From Pseudohongiella nitratireducens (lineage in GTDB: Bacteria; Pseudomonadota; Gammaproteobacteria; Pseudomonadales; Pseudohongiellaceae): a DNA stretch of 45,354 bases. Positions 9,189-17,087 of this stretch are shown here, piece after piece. The stretch's first letter is position 1, and every line of letters starts with the position of its first letter. The stretch lies in the NCBI RefSeq assembly GCF_001642735.1, contig NZ_LWHM01000018.1, positions 1 through 45,354 on the forward strand, written 5' to 3'. The notes below the pieces were generated by a model. That model was given only the letters and a program-made list of their open reading frames with translations. It was not told the DNA's origin and did no database searches. The position numbers were made by a program, and so were the translations under genes.

Positions 9189-9464
9189 ATGAATAAGAAA
9201 GAACAGGAACTGGCTGTTGAAAAATTGGTTGACCAGTCGGCGCAACATCACGAAAAGCACGTTGAAATGATGCACTTCGTAATGGCTGCGGGTCTGATGG
9301 TGAAAATGGATTGGCGGCAAACTCTCAGGGTGGCGAAGATACTAATTGAGCAGGTAGGGGATAAACCAATAGGCCAGGTAACACTTGACGAGTTGCTTAA
9401 TGCTCTGGGCGCTTGGGAACGCGAACAAAGGGCAGGGTATTTGGGTGGTGGGTCTAGTAAATGA
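9189..9464 (+). CDS. Early prophage protein, unknown
   Basis: 91 residues, soluble and helical, beginning MNKKEQELAVEKLVDQSAQ, with a middle segment DWRQTLRVAKILIEQVGDKP. A GGAG site precedes ATG 9189. It overlaps the next gene by four bases (ATGA). Its place directly before the replication gene suggests a replication or early control role. I do not recognise the family. Confidence 0.65.
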   Translation: MNKKEQELAVEKLVDQSAQHHEKHVEMMHFVMAAGLMVKMDWRQTLRVAKILIEQVGDKPIGQVTLDELLNALGAWEREQRAGYLGGGSSK

Positions 9465-9754
9465 TACCGGAACCTAAGACAGTCAGATTTACCGAACGGA
9501 CGCCATACCACCGTATGGCGCACGTTTGGTTGCTTCTCACCGAACACCACCGCCAAAAAATCTGTGAACTGGCACGAGTAGGCACCGGCAGTGCAAAAGT
9601 GCACTGGTATTCCGTGCCGGTCAGTGATGCCCGGCTGATAATTGAGCAAATGCGAATGTTCGGGGCGTTCTGTCACATGATCCACGATGACGACACTGCC
9701 CAAGATAGGGCGCAAACATTCAACGAGTCGCAAGGCACAGGAACCGATGGCTAA
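9461..9754 (+). CDS. Early prophage protein, unknown
   Basis: 97 residues with no membrane segment. Overlaps the previous gene by ATGA and the replication gene at 9747, so the three are translated as a block. A segment VHWYSVPVSDARLIIEQMRM looks like a mixed alpha/beta fold. No family is recognised. Confidence 0.6.
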   Translation: MIPEPKTVRFTERTPYHRMAHVWLLLTEHHRQKICELARVGTGSAKVHWYSVPVSDARLIIEQMRMFGAFCHMIHDDDTAQDRAQTFNESQGTGTDG

Positions 9755-11360
9755 TAAAAATTTCACTGCCGGGATTAACCACCCGGACAATATTGCATTC
9801 AGAAAAAAACACATTGCGCGTCACGTCGAGTTAGGACGGACGTTAGAACGTGGATACATGAAAATTGCAAAGCGTGTCGGTTATGTGGAAGCAAACCGGG
9901 CGTTGAATGCAGCCAGTCAGCGATTGCAGCGCGGTGATCTGAAGCTGTCTTGGGATGATGACCAAATAGTGGGTTGGTGCAAGCGCCGTGCAAATGAGTG
10001 CAGTCGGTTGGCCGGTATCCATGATGAACAAACGGCAGTAGCAAAAATTACCAAGATACTCGAAGGCTACGGGCTGGAATTCCCTGAGACTAATGACCTG
10101 TTTGGTTTGGCTCCAGGTATTGCCCGGACAGAGTGCCAAAAATGGTGGCGGCGTCAGGTGCGCCGGATTCAGGCAAGGGAAGTTGACGAGTTAGCTCGTA
10201 GCTGGCGGTTGGTTCACAACAAGGGTGAGATTTATTGCAGTGACGACACCCTGAAGAGACGAACCAAGCAGAAAGCCAGAAACAAAAAACTCTTGCAGCG
10301 GCTGGAAGCCGAAAACGACATTGGCCAGACCTATACGCTGGATGAACTGGCCGCACTGGGTATCAGTAACCCGGAAATCAAACGGGCTGAACTGATGACT
10401 AGAATGCGCGGGTTTGAGGAACTGGCGCAATCAACCGGCAAGGTGGGGGAGTTCTACACCATCACTTGCCCATCTAAATATCACTCAACACTTGATAGGG
10501 GAATTCCCAATGAAAAATGGAATAAATCGACAGTCAGAGAAGCGCATGAATATCTTACTGACATGTGGGGTCGTATTAGGGCTTGTCTGCACCGCCGTAA
10601 CATTGAAGTTTTTGGGTTTCGGGTTGCAGAGCCACATCACGATGGGTGCCCTCATTGGCATCTCCTTTTGTTCTGTGATTATTCAGACATTGGCACTATC
10701 CGCAGTATTTTTACTAGATATGCTCTACAGGAAGATGGTGAAGAACCGGGGGCGAAGCGTAATCGGTTCAAAGCTGTAAGCATTGACCCAGCGAAGGGAT
10801 CAGCAGCCGGTTACATTGCAAAGTATGTCGCAAAAAATGTCGATGGATTCAAGTTGCATGATGACCTGTATGGTCATGACGCGAAGCTGAGTGCAGCCCG
10901 GATTGATGCCTGGGCATCCTGTCACGGTATCCGGCAGTTCCAGCAGATAGGTGGCCCGTCAGTCACGGTCTGGCGTGAATTGCGCCGGTTGCAAGGTGAA
11001 GAGGATGGGATTATCGAAGAGTGTCGGCAAGCGGCTGACTCGGCCAACTGGTGCGCGTTCTGTCTCCTGATGGGGTCAGGGCGCGGACAGGCGCTGCAAA
11101 TAGTCAGGGTTAACCAGTTGGACACGGACACAGGGGAACTGTGCATTGCCACCGAAAAAACGGTTAAACAGTACGAAAACCGGTATGGCGAACCGGTTAC
11201 AGGCCGGATAGTTGGCCTAATAGGTCAGGGGTGTGCAGCGGTTACCAGACTTTGGGACTGGACGGTGCGCCAGATTGACCACATTACCAGCCACGTTAGA
11301 AGCAAACCAAAACCGGGATTTAATTTGTATCAGGTCGGGTTCGGGATCGGTGCCGCGTAG
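9747..11360 (+). CDS. HUH rolling-circle replication initiator, gpA superfamily
   Basis: 537 residues, starting at ATG 9747 (MANKNFTAGI) with AGGA upstream. It would nick the circular phage genome and prime rolling-circle replication. The HUH metal motif is H303-W-H305 in CPHWHLLLF. Two tyrosines, Y356 and Y360, sit in GYIAKYVAKN, the two-Tyr arrangement of superfamily I (phiX174 A, P2 A, PM2 P12). The N-terminal 250 residues are basic with helical DNA-binding character. PM2 is the corticovirus with this type of initiator, supporting the prophage assignment. Confidence 0.9.
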   Translation: MANKNFTAGINHPDNIAFRKKHIARHVELGRTLERGYMKIAKRVGYVEANRALNAASQRLQRGDLKLSWDDDQIVGWCKRRANECSRLAGIHDEQTAVAKITKILEGYGLEFPETNDLFGLAPGIARTECQKWWRRQVRRIQAREVDELARSWRLVHNKGEIYCSDDTLKRRTKQKARNKKLLQRLEAENDIGQTYTLDELAALGISNPEIKRAELMTRMRGFEELAQSTGKVGEFYTITCPSKYHSTLDRGIPNEKWNKSTVREAHEYLTDMWGRIRACLHRRNIEVFGFRVAEPHHDGCPHWHLLLFCDYSDIGTIRSIFTRYALQEDGEEPGAKRNRFKAVSIDPAKGSAAGYIAKYVAKNVDGFKLHDDLYGHDAKLSAARIDAWASCHGIRQFQQIGGPSVTVWRELRRLQGEEDGIIEECRQAADSANWCAFCLLMGSGRGQALQIVRVNQLDTDTGELCIATEKTVKQYENRYGEPVTGRIVGLIGQGCAAVTRLWDWTVRQIDHITSHVRSKPKPGFNLYQVGFGIGAA

Positions 11361-11403
11361 CGGCGCTCTCGGACTTGTGTCAATAACTGTACGGGGGGTT
11401 GGG

Positions 11404-11535
11404 GTGAAGAAAAAAACGGGAAAGAAAGCGGTAAAGAAAAAGCATGTTCACAGATGGTTATACGCGGGCGGTGAGGCGAAATGTTCTTGCGGGAAGTACC
11501 TCCAGCCAGTCGGCAAAATAACGTCGAGGCCATAA
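11404..11535 (+). CDS. Small basic protein with Cys/His pair motif
   Basis: 43 residues from GTG 11404 with a GGGG-rich site upstream. It opens with a Lys-rich run (KKKTGKKAVKKKHVHRW), followed by CSCGKYL. The H-x-H and C-x-C pairs could bind one zinc. It is likely a nucleic-acid-binding accessory protein. It ends one base before the next frame begins. Confidence 0.5.
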   Translation: MKKKTGKKAVKKKHVHRWLYAGGEAKCSCGKYLQPVGKITSRP

Positions 11536-11536
11536 G

Positions 11537-11902
11537 GTGACCGGCTGGCTGGGTTGGTTGTTTATTGGTGCTGCGGTTGCGTGGTTTGCGGCAATGATGA
11601 ACCTGATGTGGAAGTGGTGCCGATTGATGGTGATAGCGAGAACGTATGAAATTTTGTTACGGGAATTTTTGGTTTTACAACGTGAGAGGGGAAAAGTAAT
11701 GTCACGAAGAAGCATAAGAATGCAGCAAGTAAACGAGTCCACAACGGAGCCGGTCAGCCAGCCTGAACCGGCCACAAACCGTTATGCAGAAATGTCATGG
11801 ACAGAACTGCGGCGCGAAGCCAGTAAGCGCGAGGTGGTCTCATGGCGGCGCAAGCGTGATGAAATCGAGGCCGAACTACTGGCGCAGGATGCAGCAGCAT
11901 GA
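11537..11902 (+). CDS. Prophage protein with N-terminal membrane segment
   Basis: 121 residues from GTG 11537: a hydrophobic segment at residues 3-27 (LGWLFIGAAVAWFAAMMNLM), then a soluble charged tail (WTELRREASKREVVSWRRKR). A second start, ATG 11700, has a stronger site (GAGAGGGG) and would give a 67-residue soluble form, so two products are possible. Overlaps the next gene by ATGA. Confidence 0.55.
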   Translation: MTGWLGWLFIGAAVAWFAAMMNLMWKWCRLMVIARTYEILLREFLVLQRERGKVMSRRSIRMQQVNESTTEPVSQPEPATNRYAEMSWTELRREASKREVVSWRRKRDEIEAELLAQDAAA

Positions 11903-12114
11903 ACAACGCTGAAATCATCGAAAAATCGCGTATCTGTCTGGCTCAAGCCAAGGCGCTAGTTTATGAACTGGACAATGCGCCGGTTTATATCCGCCGGACG
12001 GAAAACGCGATTAAAGCCAGGTCAACGGCAGTCAGTGCAATTCAACTGGTTGCAGAGTTACTGAAACGGGTCAAGGCTGAAGGCGAAGGGGGAAGCAATG
12101 GCGAGGGTGGATAA
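11899..12114 (+). CDS. Small helical prophage protein
   Basis: 71 residues, mainly amphipathic helix (IIEKSRICLAQAKALVYELD and STAVSAIQLVAELLKRVKA), ending in a Gly-rich tail. It overlaps both neighbours. The family is unknown; the position places it in the early/middle operon. Confidence 0.55.
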   Translation: MNNAEIIEKSRICLAQAKALVYELDNAPVYIRRTENAIKARSTAVSAIQLVAELLKRVKAEGEGGSNGEGG

Positions 12115-12565
12115 ACCGGTATTGGGCACCCGTCAGTGTCCAGATTGCGGCGAGAGTGGCAGCATCCATCTGGCTGCAGGAAAGCGGGGCAGTCTGTACC
12201 AGCGTTGCGGGTGCGGTTGCCGTCAGGAGAATGGCCGCATGATGCAATCACGATTCTATTATGAGGCCGAATGGAGACCGGATTGCAAACCGGATGCACC
12301 GGCCAATGTCTACCCGTTGGAAGAGTACCGGGAAAAGCTGGCGGCGCTGCATGAGCGCAACCGGGCGGCGGTCGGTCAGCCAGACCGGGAAAGCCAGCAA
12401 TCACGCGAGGTTGCGCCGGTATCCGAAACCGGCAATGAACCGGTGACTAAACCGGATTTTATACCGGAAGAAAAACCGGAAGCGGAGCCAGAAAACAGCA
12501 AAAAGGGGCTAATCTGGCTGGGTGCAGGACTCGGATTAATTGCGGCGATAGTGGGGGCGGCATGA
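12098..12565 (+). CDS. Zinc-ribbon protein with C-terminal membrane anchor
   Basis: 155 residues. Near the N-terminus CPDCGESG and CGCGC give a four-to-five cysteine zinc-ribbon-like cluster. A charged, Pro/Glu-rich linker follows (residues about 95-135) and a C-terminal transmembrane helix (KGLIWLGAGLGLIAAIVGAA). The topology would hold the zinc domain at the inner face of the membrane. It lies two genes before the packaging ATPase, so a role in genome packaging or membrane assembly is plausible. No named family is recognised. Confidence 0.65.
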   Translation: MARVDKPVLGTRQCPDCGESGSIHLAAGKRGSLYQRCGCGCRQENGRMMQSRFYYEAEWRPDCKPDAPANVYPLEEYREKLAALHERNRAAVGQPDRESQQSREVAPVSETGNEPVTKPDFIPEEKPEAEPENSKKGLIWLGAGLGLIAAIVGAA

Positions 12566-13059
12566 GTGAAGAAGCGCAGGAACAAAGCACAGTCAGTGCT
12601 GAAGAACAGCAGCAGTTTGATGGGCTGGACAGCCTGATAAACGAGGCAACCGATTTCAACCCAGGTGAAATGCCAGCGGGTGAAACCGGCAAGCCACCGG
12701 CAGAACAGTCCGATGAATCATCGGCCATGATGTGCACCGGGCTGGTGACGGTCATATTCACCACGGCAGCGGTGCGCCGGGGTGAACACTGGCAGTTGAA
12801 AGACCATGAAGCGGAGCAGTTAGGCGCGGCACTGGCGGCGGTGCTGGATAAATACATGCCTTCGTTCAATGGTGGCGTTGAAGCGGCGCTGATCATGACG
12901 GCACTGGTTATTGTACTGCCTCGCACCATGCAGGATGCCAGCATTAAACGTGCACGGCTGGAAGCTGAGAAGCAGGAAACCGGCAGCGATACCGGAAAGC
13001 GTCAGAAGCAACCGGAACCGGCGAATGATATGGGATACATTCAGGACAAAGCGGCTTAA
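12562..13059 (+). CDS. Prophage membrane protein before the packaging ATPase
   Basis: 165 residues: an acidic N-terminal domain (residues 1-55), a hydrophobic segment (MMCTGLVTVIFTTAAV), a charged loop, a second hydrophobic segment (GVEAALIMTALVIVLP) and a basic tail. Overlaps both neighbours (12562-12565; shares base 13059 with the ATPase gene), so it is co-translated with the ATPase. It may form a membrane site for packaging. The family is not recognised. Confidence 0.6.
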   Translation: MSEEAQEQSTVSAEEQQQFDGLDSLINEATDFNPGEMPAGETGKPPAEQSDESSAMMCTGLVTVIFTTAAVRRGEHWQLKDHEAEQLGAALAAVLDKYMPSFNGGVEAALIMTALVIVLPRTMQDASIKRARLEAEKQETGSDTGKRQKQPEPANDMGYIQDKAA

Positions 13060-13706
13060 TGGCAATCAGAGCAAATCCAAGTCTACCGAACCGGCACACA
13101 GGTTACATTGCCTGTAGCGGCTACGGTAAAAGCCAGGCACTAAAGCAGAACACGGACATTCCGAAAAAGGGTGCCCGTGTTTTGCTATGGGATCCAGACA
13201 ACGACCACAAAGCCACCCACTTTGATGACTGGAGTAAGTTCGTCAGGGCGGTGGTGGCTGGCATGAAGTCCGGCAAGGGCTTTCGGCTTGCGTGGGCGGG
13301 TGAGGTATCACAGTCCCGGTTTGAATCATTCTGCCGGTTGGTATGGGAATGTCTGGACGGCCAGCGATTGCTATATATCATCATTGAAGAACTGGCCGAT
13401 GTGCAAAACTCCCCGGGCAAAGCGTCCCAATGGTGCGGCCAGCTATTCAGACGTGCGCGTAAGTACGGCGGTATCATCCATTGGTGCAGCCAGCGGTCAG
13501 AAGAAATCAGCAAAACGGTTTTCAGCCAGACTGAGAATTATTTTATTGGTTACCCTAACGACACTTGCACACCATCCCGCGTCAGTGAGATGTCACGCAT
13601 AGCCAGGTGCACACCGGACGATTTATACAGGCTGAAGCCATTGCAATTCAGACGGAAAAAAGGCCGGGAAGCCACCACAATTCAGCTGAAATACAAAAAA
13701 ATCTGA
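13059..13706 (+). CDS. FtsK/HerA-type genome packaging ATPase (PM2 P9-like)
   Basis: 215 residues, close to PM2 P9 and other DNA-pumping ATPases of tailless membrane viruses. Walker A is ACSGYGKS (residues 18-25). Walker B is the hydrophobic strand plus acidic pair in LLYIIIEELAD, and a glutamine sensor in WCSQRSEEIS follows. There is no transmembrane segment and no periplasmic domain, which separates it from full-length Zot/pI proteins of filamentous phages. It would translocate dsDNA into preformed membrane-containing capsids. It closes the operon before a terminator. Confidence 0.82.
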   Translation: MAIRANPSLPNRHTGYIACSGYGKSQALKQNTDIPKKGARVLLWDPDNDHKATHFDDWSKFVRAVVAGMKSGKGFRLAWAGEVSQSRFESFCRLVWECLDGQRLLYIIIEELADVQNSPGKASQWCGQLFRRARKYGGIIHWCSQRSEEISKTVFSQTENYFIGYPNDTCTPSRVSEMSRIARCTPDDLYRLKPLQFRRKKGREATTIQLKYKKI

Positions 13707-13712
13707 TTAATT

Positions 13713-13728
13713 TTAACCTATAGGTTAA
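13713..13728. promoter_or_regulatory. Perfect 16-bp palindrome between early and late genes
   Basis: TTAACCTATAGGTTAA reads the same on both strands. It starts seven bases after the ATPase stop and lies upstream of the terminator and the virion genes. A dimeric regulator of late transcription could bind here. Confidence 0.5.
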
Positions 13729-13748
13729 CCCCCAATTTTCCACTTTAC

Positions 13749-13787
13749 AGCCCTTGCGGATATCGAGAATCTGCAAGGGCTTTTTTA
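13749..13787 (+). terminator. Intrinsic terminator after the packaging ATPase
   Basis: AGCCCTTGC (13749-13757) pairs with GCAAGGGCT (13773-13781). The inner GAT/ATC can extend the stem, and a T-run follows. It separates the early/middle operon from the virion genes. Confidence 0.85.
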
Positions 13788-13821
13788 TTTTAGATTTCCG
13801 ATTAACGGGGTGGGGACAGAC

Positions 13822-13956
13822 ATGAAAGCGGACTGGAAACAGATTGCACTGATCGCAGGCGTCAGCCTTGCAGTGGTGTACGCCAGCAATAACGAATTGC
13901 CGATCATCGGTGATCGCATCAAGCAATTCGCTAATGGCGGCACTGGCTGGCTGTAA
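13822..13956 (+). CDS. Mini membrane protein 1 (paralogue of the next gene)
   Basis: 44 residues from ATG 13822 behind a GGGGTGGGG ribosome region: a charged start (MKADWKQ), one hydrophobic helix (IALIAGVSLAVVY) and a short tail (ASNNELPIIGDRIK). It closely resembles the gene 18 bases downstream. A likely virion inner-membrane protein, by analogy with the small membrane proteins of PM2. Confidence 0.65.
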   Translation: MKADWKQIALIAGVSLAVVYASNNELPIIGDRIKQFANGGTGWL

Positions 13957-13974
13957 GTCGGCACGGGGGTAGCT

Positions 13975-14097
13975 ATGAAAGTTAATGTGAATTGGCAGCA
14001 GTTGGCGCTAATGGCAGCAGTATCAGCAACGCTGATTTATGCCAGCAACAACCGTGTGCCTGTATTGGGTTACGGCGTTCGCCGTGCATTGGGCTGA
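13975..14097 (+). CDS. Mini membrane protein 2 (paralogue of the previous gene)
   Basis: 40 residues from ATG 13975 with GGGGG upstream. Its pattern W-QQLAL-AAVS-YASNN-VPVLG matches the preceding protein nearly position for position, so the two arose by tandem duplication. One transmembrane helix. It directly precedes the capsid gene. Confidence 0.65.
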   Translation: MKVNVNWQQLALMAAVSATLIYASNNRVPVLGYGVRRALG

Positions 14098-14107
14098 GGG
14101 GGAAACC

Positions 14108-14941
14108 ATGCCTAGTCGATTAAATTTTGCTGAATCTCTGGACTTCCAAGGCGCGGTAGCTGCCGGTGGCAATCCAAAGGTTTTCATTGATGGTGGTGCC
14201 ACCATCGAAGAACTGACACTTAACACCAATCTGGAAGCTGATGAGTTCACGCTGGTCATTGAAATCAACAATGAAAAGCGCGTTGAAATCACCGGTACCC
14301 AGATGCTGGATCGTGAAGGGTATGACAACCGATCAGCAACAGCCGATCAGTTTGTGTTGTCATTCTCTGATCCACTGGCGCGCACCTTGCAGGGTGAAAT
14401 CATGAGCGGTCTGGTCACTAAACCCACTGACCGTGTTGTGATTTCGCTGGAAATTGCAGGCGCTGTGACACCAGTGACGCCGACAGCAACGCTGTATGTC
14501 GAAACCAGCGCAAACCGACCTGAAGAGTTCAAGCTGTATATTCTGCCTGAGACTATTCCGGTCACAAAAATTGGTGAAAACCAGTTTGCCAATTTTCGTC
14601 GTGGGCCAGCCCCAGGTCGATACTTCATTAAACGCGTATTCAACTATGGTGCTATCACGCACCTTGAAGTTGAACAGGATCGTAAAGCCGTATTCGGCAA
14701 GCGTGGCCTGCCAAAAGCGGTTAACGATGGTCGTCTGAAGCGCAACGGAAAAACCGTGCCCACTTCAAGCACCTGCTATGTGTATGACCCGAACGTAAAG
14801 CAATCGAACACCACTGATTTGCTGGATACGTATTCGGTGGAGTCACTGCGGTTTACGTTCACCACGTCTGACAGTAACGACATTGAAGCGTTGACTGAAT
14901 ACGTGCAGGACGTTCGACCACGCCAGCAGGCGGCAGCATAA
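14108..14941 (+). CDS. Major capsid protein, PM2 P2-like double jelly roll
   Basis: 277 residues (PM2 P2 has 269), beta-rich throughout, no signal or membrane segment. ATG 14108 has a GAGGGGG site. From my memory of PM2 P2, the layout agrees: an N-terminal strand block (GGATIEELTLNTNLEADEFT), a central link, then a second block with a pattern similar to P2 (AITHLEVEQDRKAVF, NDGRLKRNGKT), ending in an acidic helix-like stretch (SNDIEALTEYVQDV). Two such blocks would be the two jelly rolls of each capsid subunit. Its position after the ATPase and before spike genes supports this. The similarity is distant and needs a profile or structure match. Confidence 0.78.
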   Translation: MPSRLNFAESLDFQGAVAAGGNPKVFIDGGATIEELTLNTNLEADEFTLVIEINNEKRVEITGTQMLDREGYDNRSATADQFVLSFSDPLARTLQGEIMSGLVTKPTDRVVISLEIAGAVTPVTPTATLYVETSANRPEEFKLYILPETIPVTKIGENQFANFRRGPAPGRYFIKRVFNYGAITHLEVEQDRKAVFGKRGLPKAVNDGRLKRNGKTVPTSSTCYVYDPNVKQSNTTDLLDTYSVESLRFTFTTSDSNDIEALTEYVQDVRPRQQAAA

Positions 14942-14955
14942 GCCGGGGGTGATCC

Positions 14956-15249
14956 ATGTCACAGCAAACTATCGGCGCACCAACAGGTGTCGGCACTACC
15001 ATTGCCGACATCTTTGAAACGCTATCGAACACCTGGCTAAGTGTTGAAACGCTGAAGCGGGGGATGCCACTCGGTTATACCAGTGGCAACAATGACCCGG
15101 CCAGTTTTCCGCACGTTAATACGGGCACCAACTATGACGGCACGACGATTGTCAGCGGTCAGTTGATATCCGGTGTGCAGAACAAGCACCTTGCTGCCGG
15201 TGTCGGTTTGCTGGTGGCGGCTGGCATTATCGTTTACGCGTATAGCTAA
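14956..15249 (+). CDS. Virion protein with C-terminal membrane anchor
   Basis: 97 residues from ATG 14956 with a GGGGG site. A polar N-terminal part (TLSNTWLSVETLKRGMPLGY) is followed by a C-terminal transmembrane helix (LAAGVGLLVAAGIIVYAYS). It follows the capsid gene by 14 bases. Such tail-anchored proteins could link capsid and inner membrane. The family is unknown. Confidence 0.6.
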   Translation: MSQQTIGAPTGVGTTIADIFETLSNTWLSVETLKRGMPLGYTSGNNDPASFPHVNTGTNYDGTTIVSGQLISGVQNKHLAAGVGLLVAAGIIVYAYS

Positions 15250-15258
15250 GGGGGATGA

Positions 15259-15426
15259 ATGCCAGTATTGCCATACGCAATCGCATTCCTTGCTGCCGGT
15301 GCTGGTGTGAAATTCATTGGCGATGGCCTGTCAGATACCGCGGACGGCGTGACGAAAGTTGCGCTCGTTGCCGGTGTCGGGTTCGGCGGCTATTGGTTGG
15401 CTAAAAAGAACGGGGTGATCAAGTGA
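15259..15426 (+). CDS. Small two-helix membrane protein
   Basis: 55 residues from ATG 15259 behind GGGG. Two hydrophobic stretches (LPYAIAFLAAGAGVKFIG and VALVAGVGFGGYWLAKK) are joined by a short acidic turn. The stop overlaps the start of the next gene. A likely virion membrane component. Confidence 0.6.
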   Translation: MPVLPYAIAFLAAGAGVKFIGDGLSDTADGVTKVALVAGVGFGGYWLAKKNGVIK

Positions 15427-15629
15427 GTGTGCCAGGTATTCCCGATTTTTTGTTATCAGGCGGATCAGGGGGACTGACAATTTCCCCTTCATCCGGCGCG
15501 GACTCTGGCCGTACTCAGAACACGCTGAACTTTGGCGATTCGACCGGCGGCGGGGCATTTTCAACAGCACAATTATTTGTGATCGGTGCGGCGGTGGTCG
15601 GCACGGTTTGGTTACTGGGGCGTAAGTAA
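15423..15629 (+). CDS. Small virion protein with C-terminal membrane anchor
   Basis: 68 residues from GTG 15423, overlapping the previous gene. A Gly/Ser-rich polar region is followed by a C-terminal helix (AQLFVIGAAVVGTVWLLGRK) ending in basic residues. Overlaps the next start by one base, so translation is coupled. Confidence 0.6.
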   Translation: MSVPGIPDFLLSGGSGGLTISPSSGADSGRTQNTLNFGDSTGGGAFSTAQLFVIGAAVVGTVWLLGRK

Positions 15630-16360
15630 TGGCACTTTGGGACTCAAGCAGTAGCAGTTCAAGTAAAACGAGCGCAAATACGGTCGGCGGTCAGTCCACG
15701 TCCGGTCCAGTATCACCGGTTCATGTTTCCGGCGAAGGCGGGTCACATACGGTTGTGATTGATCAAAGCCAGACTGATTTTGATGCCATTAATGCTGGCA
15801 AGGATGTTGCTGGACGTTCACTAGACAGCATTGACTATGCCGTTGATAAGGCACTTGGCACATCCGGGGATGTATTCCGGGATATGCTCAATTTTGGCGG
15901 CAACATCGTTACCGGTGCCGGTAATCTGATTTCTGATGTCATCAAGCAAAGCACGTTTCAGCAGGAACAAGCCATGCTGGCGGCTCAGGCCGCGTTTGCT
16001 GATGCCAGTAAAACAACCGGCATTGCCATTGACAGTAATACCCTGATCAGCCAGGACTCAATTGAGTTAGCGCGGGACGTGGTTGGCCTGACGGGTGAAC
16101 TCAATCAGCAGAACATTGATTACATGACAAGCGGTTTCAACACAGTGAATAACACTGTGGAAGCCATGACCGATTCATTGCAGGCCAGCGATGCCGTACA
16201 GGCTCAGATGAATTCCGAACAGTTGGGTGCCATCACCGAACTGGCAACTGCCGTCCAGACCGGCGGCGAGTCAATCAATGCCAATGTCAACAAGATGATT
16301 GCCGTGGTAGCAGTCCTCGGTATCGGACTGGTTGCATGGCGAATGGCGGGGCAGTCATGA
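15629..16360 (+). CDS. Tail-anchored helical structural protein
   Basis: 243 residues. A Ser-rich N-terminus and a short beta-like patch (HTVVIDQSQTDFDAI) are followed by a long helical, probably coiled-coil body (residues about 60-215; STFQQEQAMLAAQAAFADAS, NNTVEAMTDSLQASDAVQAQ) and a C-terminal membrane helix (MIAVVAVLGIGLVAWRMA). It could be a minor capsid or vertex-stabilising protein tied to the inner membrane. The family is unknown. Confidence 0.65.
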   Translation: MALWDSSSSSSSKTSANTVGGQSTSGPVSPVHVSGEGGSHTVVIDQSQTDFDAINAGKDVAGRSLDSIDYAVDKALGTSGDVFRDMLNFGGNIVTGAGNLISDVIKQSTFQQEQAMLAAQAAFADASKTTGIAIDSNTLISQDSIELARDVVGLTGELNQQNIDYMTSGFNTVNNTVEAMTDSLQASDAVQAQMNSEQLGAITELATAVQTGGESINANVNKMIAVVAVLGIGLVAWRMAGQS

Positions 16361-16455
16361 GCGGGAAGCAATTTGCAATCACTGTCACCGGCATGATTAT
16401 TGCCGGGGTAGTGTCACAGTTGATCGTTAAGAAAATACAGGACGGCAATTCATGA
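16357..16455 (+). CDS. 32-residue membrane peptide
   Basis: From ATG 16357 overlapping the upstream stop (ATGA) to TGA 16455, which overlaps the next start. One hydrophobic helix (FAITVTGMIIAGVVSQLIV) followed by KKIQDGNS. The tight overlaps at both ends are good evidence that this short frame is translated. Confidence 0.6.
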   Translation: MSGKQFAITVTGMIIAGVVSQLIVKKIQDGNS

Positions 16456-17087
16456 GTGCGGGAACGGGCAGCATTGCACTGGCAGTCGGCCAGAAATTAA
16501 AGGTACCCACGGGTGTCGCAAATTACCTGTATTTATACGAGGCTGACGGGCTGATCGAAGTCCAGCTATTCAAAAACAACAAGGTAATCGAGACGCACAA
16601 TGTGTCACGTCTCACAAACCTGCCCAAAAAAGATTTCGACCTGATCCAGATCAAGAATCTGCATACGGAAGAAAACACCATCCGTGCGTTCTACGGAACC
16701 GGCGACTATGATCCACCAGCAGACCGGACTGAGGTCACCGTCAATGACACCACTCCGCTACGCGTGGACGTGGTAGACGGCCAATTCTACATTGATGCGG
16801 TAATCGCACCACCAGACGAATTTGAAGCACTGGCAGACGTTACAGTCACAAATTCCGCGACACTGGTGTCAGCGGCAGGTGCCAACAAAAAATACACTTA
16901 CATCGAAGTGCCGGAAGATGCAGACACGGGAGTCCGTGTAGGTGATGCAACCGTGACCACCAGCAAGGGGCTGAAAATTAACCCTGGTCAAACGGCAGAG
17001 TTCTACAACGCCGGGGCGCTATACGCCATCCGTGCAGGTGCCACAAACGTGACAGTTTCACGCATGAACGGCAATAAGGCGGTGTAA
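16452..17087 (+). CDS. Beta-rich virion protein, penton/spike-base candidate
   Basis: 211 residues, no membrane segment, two beta-rich halves. The first (residues 1-85) contains ANYLYLYEADGLIEVQLFKN. The second (about 125-208) contains KKYTYIEVPEDADTGVRVGD and AEFYNAGALYAIRAGATNVT, a repeat-like jelly-roll pattern seen in phage surface proteins. Adjacent to the large spike gene with no gap (the next start is at 17088). A vertex role is inferred from order. Confidence 0.55.
   Translation: MSAGTGSIALAVGQKLKVPTGVANYLYLYEADGLIEVQLFKNNKVIETHNVSRLTNLPKKDFDLIQIKNLHTEENTIRAFYGTGDYDPPADRTEVTVNDTTPLRVDVVDGQFYIDAVIAPPDEFEALADVTVTNSATLVSAAGANKKYTYIEVPEDADTGVRVGDATVTTSKGLKINPGQTAEFYNAGALYAIRAGATNVTVSRMNGNKAV

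Noticed and set aside
10414-10779. Rightward membrane-protein-like ORF within the replication gene
   Set aside because: It lies wholly inside the conserved HUH region in another frame and has weak start signals. Its hydrophobic stretch comes from the out-of-frame reading of the motif region.
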